Shown here in pieces: positions 27,766-36,846 of a stretch of 64,000 nt of DNA. How positions within the stretch are numbered: position 1 is the first letter of the stretch; each line of letters opens with the position of its first letter. The position numbers were made by a program, and so were the translations under genes. The stretch covers positions 26,169-90,168 of the forward strand of contig CALVJQ010000001.1 in assembly GCA_944332265.1 (NCBI GenBank). Reading direction: 5' to 3'. The notes below the pieces were generated by a model, which made no database searches, was not told the DNA's origin, and saw only the letters and a list, made by a program, of their open reading frames with translations. This DNA is from an uncultured Bacilli bacterium. GTDB taxonomy: Bacteria; Bacillota_I; Bacilli_A; RF39; UBA660.

Positions 27766-29067
27766 TTATGAAACAATAACATATGGATCGTCTATCGTTC
27801 CACTTCCCTTTACCTTAGCACTAACTGAAACTTGAATAACTGGGCGAATATAAGAATTATTAGTAATTAAAATACCATCACCCAAAGCTCCATTAGACAT
27901 TACATTTATCATAGCTACATTATTAGAAACATTAATAAAATAACTACTACTCGTAACATAATTTCCAGGGATATCTTTATTATATAAATAATAACTCGTA
28001 TTAGGTATATTCTCTGCAGCACCAGCCAAAACAACCTCATCTACGCTAAGTAAACCAACCTTACCAGAGTAAATATTACCACTACAAAATAAATTAGGCG
28101 CTTTATCTTCAAAAATTCTCTCATATACAGACGAATATGTAATACCACTAATATTGTTATTAAAAGTCGTATCAGTACAATAATCACCTACAGTCAAAAA
28201 TGAACTATATTCTCTAAAATTTTCATCATACCAACTATTTAAATAGCTAATAAGCGAACTACCACTTAATAAAGCTAGAGTTGAAACTGAAGCTAAATTA
28301 GCTAAAGAATTTGTGTTATATGGTCTAGCTTCATCTAAAACATTATTTAAAACAATTCTAATTGTCCCATCACCATTAATACGAACAATTCTAAAAGTTA
28401 AATCACCAATCATAACATAATTATTATCAACATTTCCTCTAAAATAATAAGAAGTCCCCTTATTATCTTCCATACTTATTAATCCCTCATTAGAAGTAGC
28501 AACCTCACTACCAACTCTTGTTTTAGGAGCAACAACATTATTATTTAAAAGAATTAAATCAGCAAAACTCTCACTTGATAAAGAATCATTATCTACTTTT
28601 AAAGTTCCCTCAAAATCTATTTTCTTTTCATTATCAAAAACAATTAAATATCTAACCGTCTCTCCGCCAGCTAAACTTTCCAAATTAATTAATTTATTAT
28701 TAGCTAAATTATCAAGCTCATTAAGAACCTTACCATCTTTATCTTCAATTCTAACCTTTACTTTAGAATTATTTACTTCAATAAAATAAATAGAATAATA
28801 TAACTTAGCACTAGATGTATTAGTAATTGATATACTATATGAATGTTCTTTCTTATCATTAAAATCTATTTTATCACCATCAATATAATTAACGACTAAA
28901 TCTCCTTCATTAACTACCTTCGCAATAGTTCCTTCCACCTTATCTTCAAATTCAATATTACTAAGTAAAATTGCAAGAGCAACTATAACAACAAAAAAAC
29001 TAAGAATTATAATCATAATTAATTGATACTTATTGTCAATACCAAAAACTCTAGCCATTCTCCTCAT
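27766..29067 (-). CDS. Membrane-anchored extracellular protein with DUF6273-like C-terminal domain
   Basis: 433 residues (an in-frame ATG at 29058 is an alternative start). A hydrophobic anchor lies at about 16-37 (LIMIIILSFFVVIVALAILL). Residues 50-160 are beta-rich and Ig-like (HSYSISITNTSSAKLYYSIYF). The C-terminal part holds FRIVRINGDGTIRIVLNN, YLNSWYDENFREY, KVGLLSVDEVVLAGAA and a closing RPVIQVSVSAKVKGSGTIDDPYVI, which is the pattern of a domain common in surface proteins of gut Bacilli (DUF6273-like). Ligand and role unknown. It is the first gene after the dnaJ terminator. Confidence 0.7.
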   Translation of the reverse strand: MRRMARVFGIDNKYQLIMIIILSFFVVIVALAILLSNIEFEDKVEGTIAKVVNEGDLVVNYIDGDKIDFNDKKEHSYSISITNTSSAKLYYSIYFIEVNNSKVKVRIEDKDGKVLNELDNLANNKLINLESLAGGETVRYLIVFDNEKKIDFEGTLKVDNDSLSSESFADLILLNNNVVAPKTRVGSEVATSNEGLISMEDNKGTSYYFRGNVDNNYVMIGDLTFRIVRINGDGTIRIVLNNVLDEARPYNTNSLANLASVSTLALLSGSSLISYLNSWYDENFREYSSFLTVGDYCTDTTFNNNISGITYSSVYERIFEDKAPNLFCSGNIYSGKVGLLSVDEVVLAGAAENIPNTSYYLYNKDIPGNYVTSSSYFINVSNNVAMINVMSNGALGDGILITNNSYIRPVIQVSVSAKVKGSGTIDDPYVIVS

Positions 29068-29100
29068 CCCATTCTAATATTAGTATATCTAAAACTACTA

Positions 29101-29146
29101 AAAAAAACAAGATTTCTCATCTTTATTTTATTGGAAAAATCTTGTT
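29101..29146 (-). terminator. Terminator of the pepF-dnaJ transcript
   Basis: Minus strand ACAAGATTTTTC and GAGAAATCTTGT arms with a 15-base loop and eight T. Confidence 0.75.
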
Positions 29147-29148
29147 TA

Positions 29149-30276
29149 TTATAAATATTTCTTATAATTTTTAAAAGCACTTCCAACCTCTAAATCAGTT
29201 TTATCTAACTCTTTAAATAATTCTTTTTGCTTACGATCTAATTTAGTTGGAATAACCACATCTAAAACAACATACATATCGCCTTTTTTATTACGTACAG
29301 GATCTTTTACTCCTTTACCGCGCAATCTTAATTGATCACCTGGTTGACTACCAGGATCAACTGTCAAAACAACGGTTCCTGTCAATGTTGGAACTTCTTT
29401 TTTACAACCTAACACAGCTTCAGTAATAGTAAGTGGAACATCTAAATAAATATCATTATCTTTTCTTTCAAATAAAGGATGATCTTTTACTCTAAACTCA
29501 ATATAAATATCTCCATTAGGTCCACCATTATATCCAGCTGCCCCTTTACCTGAAATTCTAAGTTGATGCCCATCATCTACTCCCTCAGGAACAGTTATTT
29601 CTATTTCTTTGTTTTTAACTACATGACCGGTTCCGCTACAACTCTTACAGGTTGTCTTGAAAGTCTTTCCTTTGCCGTTACAATCTGGACAAGTTGATTC
29701 AGATTGGAACACTCCAAACATCGTTCTTTGTTGTGTTATAACACGACCTCTACCACCACAAGTAGAACAAATTGTTTCTCCACTTCCACCTTTACCAGAA
29801 CAATCTTCACATTCTGTATCTAAATCAATATTTATTGTTTTCTTACAGCCAAATACTGCTTCTTCAAAAGTCAAATCGACTTTTACTAAAGAATCTCTTC
29901 CCTTAGTCGGACGATTACGTCCTGAAGCACGTCTTGAAGAATTACCAAAAATACTTCCACCAAATAAATCATCAAAAATACTTGACAAATCTATATCATC
30001 AGCAGAGAATCCTCCAAATCCACCACCAAAGCCACCTTGAGCAGCACCTTGTGTATACGCTTCATGTCCAAATTGATCATATTGTTTACGTTTTTCAGGA
30101 TCAGATAAAACTGCATAAGCTTCGCCGATTTCTTTAAACTTTTGTTCTGCTCCAGGTTCTTTATTAATATCTGGATGATATTTCTTCGCTAATTTACGAA
30201 AAGCACTTTTTATTTCCGCATCAGTTGCAGTTTTAGAAACTCCTAAAATATCATAATAATTTTGACTACTTGCCAT
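29149..30276 (-). CDS. dnaJ: Chaperone protein DnaJ
   Basis: 375 residues, normal. J domain with [20 protein letters not shown] and the HPD tripeptide (YHPDINK), Gly/Phe region ([14 protein letters not shown]), four CxxCxGxG zinc repeats ([32 protein letters not shown]), then two beta-rich substrate domains. It stimulates DnaK ATPase and delivers unfolded proteins. Its start overlaps the pepF stop by 11 bases (site GAAGGTGAAAGAAG), so it is translated from the pepF transcript rather than directly behind dnaK. Confidence 0.97.
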   Translation of the reverse strand: MASSQNYYDILGVSKTATDAEIKSAFRKLAKKYHPDINKEPGAEQKFKEIGEAYAVLSDPEKRKQYDQFGHEAYTQGAAQGGFGGGFGGFSADDIDLSSIFDDLFGGSIFGNSSRRASGRNRPTKGRDSLVKVDLTFEEAVFGCKKTINIDLDTECEDCSGKGGSGETICSTCGGRGRVITQQRTMFGVFQSESTCPDCNGKGKTFKTTCKSCSGTGHVVKNKEIEITVPEGVDDGHQLRISGKGAAGYNGGPNGDIYIEFRVKDHPLFERKDNDIYLDVPLTITEAVLGCKKEVPTLTGTVVLTVDPGSQPGDQLRLRGKGVKDPVRNKKGDMYVVLDVVIPTKLDRKQKELFKELDKTDLEVGSAFKNYKKYL

Positions 30277-32068
30277 CTTCTTTCACCTTCTTTACAATTT
30301 CACAGGCTTGATTTAATTTTTCTTCAAACAAACTAATTGCTGCTTCAATTGGTTCTTTACTCGTCATATCAACTCCACAATCTTTCAAAGTTTCAAGTGG
30401 ATATTTACTACCACCAGCTTTTAAAAAATCTAAGTATTTAAGACGAGCACCTTCTTTATTACTTAAAATATTATTTGCTATTGCTAACGCTGCACAAAAT
30501 CCAGTTGCATACTTATAAACATAAAACGGAGTATAAAAATGTGGAATTCTAGACCATTCATATTTAATCTCATCATCACTAACAATATCATTACCATAAT
30601 ATTTTTTATTAATATCAAAATAAACCTTACCTAAACTATCTGGAGTCAAAGCCTCCCCATTTTGTTCCATATCATGAACTATCATTTCAAATTCAGCAAA
30701 TTGCGTCTGACGATAAACTGTTGCTCTAAACTTATCTAAAAATGAAGTAATATATAGTAATTTTTCTTCATCACTTTTAGCATGTTTAACCATATAATCA
30801 TTTAATAACACTTCGTTAACTGTTGATGCAATTTCTGCTAAGAAAATAGGATAACCAGCATAAACATATTCCTGTGACTTATCAGAATAATAAGAATGCA
30901 TCGCATGACCTAGTTCATGAGCTAATGTACTTACAGAATCTTCAGTCCCTTCAAAATTAATTGAAACATAAGGATCTACTCCGTAACTTCCCCATTGATA
31001 AGCTCCACTTCTCTTTCCATCATTAGGATACTTATCAATCCAACGCTTAGAAAAAGCTTTTTTTAAATCTTCCACATATTGATTGCCCAAAGGAGAAACC
31101 GCTTCAAGAACAATATCACGTGCCTCTTCAAAAGTAAATTTTCTTGTTTCTCCATCTACCATATCAATATATATATCATACATATGCATCTTATCAAAGC
31201 CAAAATAATCTTTCCTTAACTTCATATACTTATGTAATGGTTTTAAATTATCATGTATCGTAGAAATCAAATTAGTATAAACAGACTTATCTATATTATC
31301 ACTATAAAGACTCATCTCCAATGGACTATTAAAGTTTCTAACTGTACTCATAAAAAGATCCTCTTTTACTTGTCCTTTATACATTTCTGAAATAGTATTA
31401 TAATGATTCTTAAAAAATTCATAATACTTTAAAAAGACTTTTTTTCTTACTTTACGATCTTTATCGCTAACTAATTTTATATAATTACTATGAGTTAATT
31501 CAAACCTCTTACCATTAACTTTAACAAAGCCAAATTTTGCATCTGCATTATCCAAAGCCGAAAAACAATTATGTGTTCCTCCCATTGCATTTGATGCTAA
31601 ACTAATTATTCTTTCTTCCTTTTCACTTAATGTATGCTTCTCATATCTAAACAATTTTTCTAATGAAAAAGAATAAAATTTTAATCTTTCATCTTCTTCT
31701 ATAAGTTTCAATACATAATCATATTTAACACTAAGCATTTCACTTCTTACAAAAGAAGTATCTGATGTAATCTTTTCCTCTAATTTATCAGCTTTATCCT
31801 TTAAAATTTTTCCTTTCTCATCAGTAGTATCACTATAATGATACAAATATGAATAAACATATATTTTTTCTAGATTAATACTTAATTTATCATCTAATAC
31901 TAAAAATTCATATAAATCATTAGCACTACGCATAATTGTTCCCTTACGAGAAACCATATCATCTAATAAATTTAATGTTTCATTATACATTTTTTCATAT
32001 TCTTTATCATTTTTAAAATATTTAGTTAAATCCCATTTATCTTCTTCTTTTATTTTGCTTCTTAACAT
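30266..32068 (-). CDS. pepF: Oligoendopeptidase F (M3B metallopeptidase)
   Basis: 600 residues, normal length. Zinc site HELGHAMH in [14 protein letters not shown] with the downstream glutamate in [12 protein letters not shown], the M3 family pattern. PepF is a cytoplasmic peptidase cutting peptides of about 7-17 residues. A TATAAT at 32093-32098 and AGGAGGATTATC precede the ATG. It lies between dnaK and dnaJ, separated from dnaK by a hairpin, and overlaps dnaJ, an unusual arrangement that ties peptide turnover to the chaperone locus. Confidence 0.95.
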   Translation of the reverse strand: MLRSKIKEEDKWDLTKYFKNDKEYEKMYNETLNLLDDMVSRKGTIMRSANDLYEFLVLDDKLSINLEKIYVYSYLYHYSDTTDEKGKILKDKADKLEEKITSDTSFVRSEMLSVKYDYVLKLIEEDERLKFYSFSLEKLFRYEKHTLSEKEERIISLASNAMGGTHNCFSALDNADAKFGFVKVNGKRFELTHSNYIKLVSDKDRKVRKKVFLKYYEFFKNHYNTISEMYKGQVKEDLFMSTVRNFNSPLEMSLYSDNIDKSVYTNLISTIHDNLKPLHKYMKLRKDYFGFDKMHMYDIYIDMVDGETRKFTFEEARDIVLEAVSPLGNQYVEDLKKAFSKRWIDKYPNDGKRSGAYQWGSYGVDPYVSINFEGTEDSVSTLAHELGHAMHSYYSDKSQEYVYAGYPIFLAEIASTVNEVLLNDYMVKHAKSDEEKLLYITSFLDKFRATVYRQTQFAEFEMIVHDMEQNGEALTPDSLGKVYFDINKKYYGNDIVSDDEIKYEWSRIPHFYTPFYVYKYATGFCAALAIANNILSNKEGARLKYLDFLKAGGSKYPLETLKDCGVDMTSKEPIEAAISLFEEKLNQACEIVKKVKEDGK

Positions 32069-32104
32069 GATAATCCTCCTAATATTTATGTTATTATATC
32101 ATTT

Positions 32105-32130
32105 AAAAGTTCTAGTCGCCTAGAACTTTT
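32105..32130 (-). terminator. Hairpin between dnaK and pepF
   Basis: Perfect 11-base inverted repeat AAAAGTTCTAG GCGA CTAGAACTTTT followed by AAAT. Stable stem but a short T tract, so it may attenuate rather than end the hrcA-grpE-dnaK transcript. Confidence 0.65.
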
Positions 32131-32145
32131 ATTTGATACTTAATA

Positions 32146-33972
32146 TTATTTTTCTTCGTAATTAGCTTCTTGAACATTATCTTTTTTATCATCAGATTCA
32201 TCATCATTAGAAGCATCTTGACTTGCTTGATTAGCTTTGGCAGCTTCTTCATATACTTTAGTAGCTAAAGCCATAGCTTTTTCTTGTAATTCATCTTTAG
32301 CTTTCTTAATTTCATCAATATCATCACCAGCTAAAGCATCTTTTAAAGCTTTCATCTTATCTTCAGCTTCTTCTTTATCTTTAGAATCTACTTTATCTCC
32401 CAAATCTTTAATAGCCTTTTCAGTTTGGAAAATTAATGAATCAGCATCATTTCTTACCTCAGCTTCTTCCTTACGTTTTTCATCTTGTTCCTTATTAGCT
32501 TCGGCTTCTTTCATCATCTTATCAATTTCTTCATCAGTTAAATTAGTACTTGATGTAATTGTAATACTTTGTTCTTTACCAGTACCTAAATCTTTAGCAG
32601 ATACATTAACAATACCATTAGCATCAATATCAAATTTAACTTCAATTTGTGGAACTCCACGAGGTGCTGGAGGAATATTACCTAATTGGAATCTTCCTAA
32701 AGTCTTATTATCTTGAACCATAGGTCTTTCACCTTGTAAAATATGAATATCTACAGCAGGTTGATTATCAGCAGCTGTACTAAATACTTGTGACTTAGTA
32801 GCTGGAATAGTTGTATTTCTAGGAATTAAAACAGTCATTACATTACCTAATGTTTCAATACCTAATGATAAAGGTGTAACATCAAGTAATACTAAGTCAT
32901 TAACTTCACCTGTTAAAACTCCACCTTGAATAGCAGCTCCAATTGCTACACATTCATCTGGATTAACTCCCTTACTAGGTTCTTGACCAAGTTCTTTCTT
33001 AACTAATTCTTGAATATATGGAATACGAGTTGAACCACCAACTAATAAGACTTTATCAATATCTTTAGCTGTTAATTTAGCATCTTTTAAAGCCTTTCTA
33101 ACAGGTTCTAATGTACTATCAAATAAATCCATATTTAATTCTTCAAATTTAGCTCTAGTTAATGTAACATCTAAATGTAAAGGTCCATCACTATTTTGTG
33201 TAATAAATGGAATATTAATTTGTGTAGAAGTCATACCAGATAAATCTTTTTTAGCCTTTTCAGCAGCATCTTTAATACGTTGCATAGCCATTTTATCTTT
33301 AGATAAATCAACACTATTTTCCTTTTTAAATTCAGAAACTAAATAATCCATAATTCTTTGGTCGAAATCATCTCCACCTAATTTATTATTACCAGATGTT
33401 GATTTAACTTCGAATACACCATCACCTAAGTCTAGAATAGAAACATCGAATGTTCCACCACCTAAGTCATAAACTAAAACAGTATGAGCATTTTCTTGTT
33501 TATCAATACCATAAGCTAAAGCTGCTGCTGTTGGTTCATTTATAATACGTTTTACATCTAAACCAGCAATCTTACCAGCATTCTTAGTTGCTTGTCTTTG
33601 AGCATCATTAAAATATGCTGGAACAGTAATAACTGCTTCCTTAACAGTTTCACCTAAATAAGCTTCTGCATCACTCTTAAGTTTCATTAAAATCTTTGCA
33701 CTAATCTCTTCTGGTGTATACTTTCTACCATTAGCAGATACTTTTTCTTTAGTACCCATTTTTCTTTTAATAGATGAAATAGTATTATCTACATTAGTAA
33801 CAGCTTGTCTTTTAGCTGTTTCTCCAACTAACTCTTCATCTCCTTTAAAAGCTACTACTGAAGGAGTAGTTCTATTTCCTTCTGGATTTGTAATAACATG
33901 AGGTTCTCCACCTTCTAATACTGCAACACATGAATTTGTTGTACCTAAATCAATACCAATTATTTTTCCCAT
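32146..33972 (-). CDS. dnaK: Chaperone protein DnaK (Hsp70)
   Basis: 608 residues, normal. Nucleotide-binding domain with [31 protein letters not shown] and [13 protein letters not shown] and [13 protein letters not shown]; substrate domain from about 380 ([19 protein letters not shown]); helical lid and Lys/Asp/Glu-rich end. It folds and protects proteins with DnaJ and GrpE. Third gene of hrcA-grpE-dnaK under CIRCE control; GGAAAGGAAATGATATT precedes the ATG. Confidence 0.98.
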   Translation of the reverse strand: MGKIIGIDLGTTNSCVAVLEGGEPHVITNPEGNRTTPSVVAFKGDEELVGETAKRQAVTNVDNTISSIKRKMGTKEKVSANGRKYTPEEISAKILMKLKSDAEAYLGETVKEAVITVPAYFNDAQRQATKNAGKIAGLDVKRIINEPTAAALAYGIDKQENAHTVLVYDLGGGTFDVSILDLGDGVFEVKSTSGNNKLGGDDFDQRIMDYLVSEFKKENSVDLSKDKMAMQRIKDAAEKAKKDLSGMTSTQINIPFITQNSDGPLHLDVTLTRAKFEELNMDLFDSTLEPVRKALKDAKLTAKDIDKVLLVGGSTRIPYIQELVKKELGQEPSKGVNPDECVAIGAAIQGGVLTGEVNDLVLLDVTPLSLGIETLGNVMTVLIPRNTTIPATKSQVFSTAADNQPAVDIHILQGERPMVQDNKTLGRFQLGNIPPAPRGVPQIEVKFDIDANGIVNVSAKDLGTGKEQSITITSSTNLTDEEIDKMMKEAEANKEQDEKRKEEAEVRNDADSLIFQTEKAIKDLGDKVDSKDKEEAEDKMKALKDALAGDDIDEIKKAKDELQEKAMALATKVYEEAAKANQASQDASNDDESDDKKDNVQEANYEEK

Positions 33973-33996
33973 AATATCATTTCCTTTCCTAATTAA

Positions 33997-34623
33997 TTAT
34001 TTACTTACTTTAACCATTGCATGACGAATAACTTTACCCTTGTACGTATAACCCTTTTGTAAAACATCTACTACTATATTAGGTTGTACCCCTTCTACTT
34101 CTTCAGCTAATACTGCTTCCATCGTATTAGGATCAAATGGTTTATTTAAAACATCCATTGGTACTACTTCTATAGTTTTTAATGTATCACTAAGATTACC
34201 ATATATCATCTTAAAGCCACTTAAGAACTTACTAACCTCATCTTCTAGATTAGTATCATCCATACTAATAGCTCTTTCAAAATTATCGACAACAGGTAAT
34301 AATTTTTTTATTAAATCTTCGCCTTCGAATTTTAACAAATTTGCTTTTTCTTCTTCCATACGACGGCGCATATTTTGCATTTCAGCATTAACACGTAAAA
34401 ACTTATCTTTTAAAATTGCATTTTCTTCTTGCAACTTTTTCTTTAAAGCATCATCCTTCTTTTTAAAGAAACTTTTTTTATCTTCCTTTACTATAGATTC
34501 ATCAACTTTAGTTTCTAAATCTTCTTTTACTTCTTGAGATTTTTCAGAATCAACTTTTGGACTTTCAGTCTTTACCGTTTCTTTTTCTACCTTTTCATCC
34601 ACTTCTTGCTTTACATTCTCCAT
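33997..34623 (-). CDS. grpE: Nucleotide exchange factor GrpE
   Basis: 208 residues with a charged, disordered N-terminal 60, a long coiled coil (EENAILKDKFLRVNAEMQNM) and the beta domain holding the signature FDPNTMEAVLAEEVEGVQPN and VLQKGYTYKGKVIRHAMVKVSK. It speeds ADP release from DnaK. Second gene of the CIRCE-controlled operon. Confidence 0.96.
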   Translation of the reverse strand: MENVKQEVDEKVEKETVKTESPKVDSEKSQEVKEDLETKVDESIVKEDKKSFFKKKDDALKKKLQEENAILKDKFLRVNAEMQNMRRRMEEEKANLLKFEGEDLIKKLLPVVDNFERAISMDDTNLEDEVSKFLSGFKMIYGNLSDTLKTIEVVPMDVLNKPFDPNTMEAVLAEEVEGVQPNIVVDVLQKGYTYKGKVIRHAMVKVSK

Positions 34624-34677
34624 AATTCATCTCTTTTCTATTAAAGACTATTATAAATATAAAATATTCATATAATG

Positions 34678-35682
34678 TCAATTTTTCTCGTCAACTTCAT
34701 TAAGTTCTTTATTAATGTACTCCAAAAGTCCTATAACGCGATCATATTCCATTCTCTTTGGCCCAATAATCGCAATAGTACCTTCTTCGCCATTAATATT
34801 ATATTTACTTTTAATAATCGTGACATTTGGATCAAACTCCGTTTCATCGCCAATATATACATTAACACCTTCACTAGCTTCTTCGATTTTCTTAACTAAT
34901 GATTCATCTTCAAATTTATTAACGATTCTCTTTATTTCTTCAATGTTATCATATTCAGGTTGTTTTAAAATATTAGTTTTTCCACTAAAGAATACATTAG
35001 CACTATTTTTTGTAAAATCATTAAATGCATCATAAAAAATTTCATAAACTTTTTCATATTGTCTAATAGTTTTACTTATGATTGGTTTTACTTCGAATTC
35101 TAATCTTTCACTAACTTGATCAATTGGCGTTCCAATTAACATTTTATTAATGATGTCACATGTCTTAACAAGTTCATCTAAAAATATATTTTCTGATATA
35201 TTAAACTTTTTATTTTCAACAATTCCCTTATTAGTACAAACAAGAGCAATTACTTGATTATTATCTAAAGGAATAATATTTACTTGTTGCAAAGTATTAT
35301 CACTTGAACTCTTACCTAAAACAACACTCGTATAATTAGTAATATCGGCAATAATCTCCATGCATTTAGCAATCGCATCACTTACTTGCAATTGTTGATT
35401 ATGAAATATTGTTTGTAACTTAAGCATTTCTTCTCCATTAAGTTCTTTAGGTTTCATCAAGTAATCAACATAATACTTATAGCCTTTTTCTGAAGGAACT
35501 CGTCCACTTGATACGTGGTTTTTTTCAATATAACCAAGTTTTTCTAGTAAAGCCATTTCATTTCTAATAGTTGCAGATGATAACTTGAATTTTTTACATA
35601 ATGCTTGACTCCCTACAGGTTTAACATTATTAATGTACGATTCCACAATTTCTTTTAATAATTTTTTTTGTCTTTCGTCCAT
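34678..35682 (-). CDS. hrcA: Heat-inducible transcription repressor HrcA
   Basis: 334 residues. N-terminal winged helix with KLLKEIVESYINNVKPVGS and SSATIRNEMALLEKLGYIEK, then the GAF-like domain. HrcA binds CIRCE operators and represses the chaperone operon; folding of HrcA depends on GroEL. The ATG at 35682 is used because GGTGACAAT precedes it; the longer frame (35715) would run into the operator. It is the first gene of the operon and so controls itself. Confidence 0.96.
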   Translation of the reverse strand: MDERQKKLLKEIVESYINNVKPVGSQALCKKFKLSSATIRNEMALLEKLGYIEKNHVSSGRVPSEKGYKYYVDYLMKPKELNGEEMLKLQTIFHNQQLQVSDAIAKCMEIIADITNYTSVVLGKSSSDNTLQQVNIIPLDNNQVIALVCTNKGIVENKKFNISENIFLDELVKTCDIINKMLIGTPIDQVSERLEFEVKPIISKTIRQYEKVYEIFYDAFNDFTKNSANVFFSGKTNILKQPEYDNIEEIKRIVNKFEDESLVKKIEEASEGVNVYIGDETEFDPNVTIIKSKYNINGEEGTIAIIGPKRMEYDRVIGLLEYINKELNEVDEKN

Positions 35683-35695
35683 ATTGTCACCACCA

Positions 35696-35722
35696 TTAGC
35701 ACTTATATATCTCATGTGCTAA
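35696..35722. promoter_or_regulatory. CIRCE operator 2 (proximal)
   Basis: Inverted repeat TTAGCACTT - 9 bases - ATGTGCTAA, one mismatch between arms, lying between the -10 box and the hrcA start. Confidence 0.8.
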
Positions 35723-35726
35723 AACC

Positions 35727-35754
35727 ATTATAGCATTAAATTAGCACTTGTCAA
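35727..35754 (-). promoter_or_regulatory. Promoter of hrcA-grpE-dnaK
   Basis: Minus strand TTGACA, 16-base spacer, TATAAT. The -35 box lies within CIRCE operator 1. Confidence 0.85.
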
Positions 35755-35768
35755 GGGGTGAGTGCTAA
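35741..35768. promoter_or_regulatory. CIRCE operator 1 (distal)
   Basis: Inverted repeat TTAGCACTT - 10 bases - GAGTGCTAA (one base longer spacer than the usual 9). It covers the -35 region of the hrcA promoter. Confidence 0.88.
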
Positions 35769-35803
35769 TTATTTTTATTTATTCCAAATTTTATTATATT
35801 TGT

Positions 35804-35809
35804 TATAAT
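35804..35809 (+). promoter_or_regulatory. -10 box of the VanY-like gene
   Basis: TATAAT 24 bases before the ATG at 35833; the -35 hexamer is weak. The divergent position next to CIRCE operator 1 may expose it to HrcA, but its distance makes this doubtful. Confidence 0.5.
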
Positions 35810-35832
35810 AAAAATAAGGATGTGATAACGTT

Positions 35833-36813
35833 ATGGCGAAAAAAAGAAAAAGAAAGCGTCTTCGCCTAAAACCAGCCGTTTTTCGCTTTTTAATTTACTT
35901 TACTTTCTTCTTGGCTATTGGTATCTATACAATTAATGAAACTAAAAAAATAATTGCTGATTTTAAATATCAAGAAACATATGAATACAAAATAACTCAA
36001 AAAGGCTATAAACTCAAAGAAGCTCAAAAGTTAATTGAAATTCTTCCAGATGAAAAATTAGATTACATATTAGAAAACGAATACAATGAAATTTATTATA
36101 ATATTGTAACTCAAAAATACTACCTAGATAAAAACTTTGATAAGTATATTGAATATAAAGAGTATCACGAAGACACCTCTTATGAAGATACTATTGCTAT
36201 CGTTAATGTTCATGCTAATGTTGGCTGGTATAATGAAACATACGAAACAAATATAAATGATGGTTACCTTATGATTGTAAATAAATTCTATCATCTTGAT
36301 GAATCTTATGAAAGAGATGACTTAGAAAACATCAATTTAGCATATGCTTATGCCAATAATCGTGCTTCCTCAGTAGTTATTGAAAACTTTAAAAATATGC
36401 GTCAAGACATTGAAGAAGAAATGAATGTTCATCTTATGGTAAACTCATCATACCGTCCATATAAAGATCAAGAAGAAATATATAACGAATTTAAAAAAGT
36501 AAGTTTAAAATATGCTGACTCCTATGCTGCTCGTCCTGGCTACTCTGAACATCAAACCGGTTTAGCAATTGACATTACCTCTCTAGAACATCCAACTGCT
36601 AACGATTTTAAAGAATCAGAAGAATATGCTTGGCTAAAAGAAAATTGTCACAAATATGGATTCATTCTAAGATATCCAGAAGGCAAAGAACATATAACTG
36701 GATATAGTACTGAATCATGGCATTTCCGTTACGTTGGCGAAGAAGTCGCAACGAAAATATATAACGAAGGAATTACTTTCGATGAATACTATGCTTACTA
36801 TATAGAAAAATAA
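35833..36813 (+). CDS. D-alanyl-D-alanine (LD/DD-) carboxypeptidase, VanY/LdcB family
   Basis: 326 residues. A basic start and one hydrophobic segment (FLIYFTFFLAIGIYTI) give an N-in membrane anchor, with the enzyme outside. M15B motifs: SSYRPYKDQEEIY (about 204), PGYSEHQTGLAIDI (about 233-246, His and Asp zinc ligands) and ESWHFRYVG with the third zinc ligand at H297. It trims D-Ala from peptidoglycan stem peptides. Faces away from hrcA and converges with the WG-repeat gene. Confidence 0.92.
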   Translation: MAKKRKRKRLRLKPAVFRFLIYFTFFLAIGIYTINETKKIIADFKYQETYEYKITQKGYKLKEAQKLIEILPDEKLDYILENEYNEIYYNIVTQKYYLDKNFDKYIEYKEYHEDTSYEDTIAIVNVHANVGWYNETYETNINDGYLMIVNKFYHLDESYERDDLENINLAYAYANNRASSVVIENFKNMRQDIEEEMNVHLMVNSSYRPYKDQEEIYNEFKKVSLKYADSYAARPGYSEHQTGLAIDITSLEHPTANDFKESEEYAWLKENCHKYGFILRYPEGKEHITGYSTESWHFRYVGEEVATKIYNEGITFDEYYAYYIEK

Positions 36814-36846
36814 AAAGGATTGTTAACTAATTAACAATCCTTTTTA
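36812..36846. terminator. Bidirectional terminator between the VanY-like and WG-repeat genes
   Basis: AAAAAGGATTGTTAA CTAA TTAACAATCCTTTTT, near-perfect and symmetrical, lying between two convergent stop codons. Confidence 0.85.

Noticed and set aside
29657..30137. Two overlapping plus-strand ORFs opposite dnaJ
   Set aside because: Pro- and His-rich shadows of the Gly/Phe and zinc regions of DnaJ.
32237..32716. 159-codon ORF opposite dnaK
   Set aside because: Ser-rich shadow of the Lys/Asp/Glu-rich end of DnaK.
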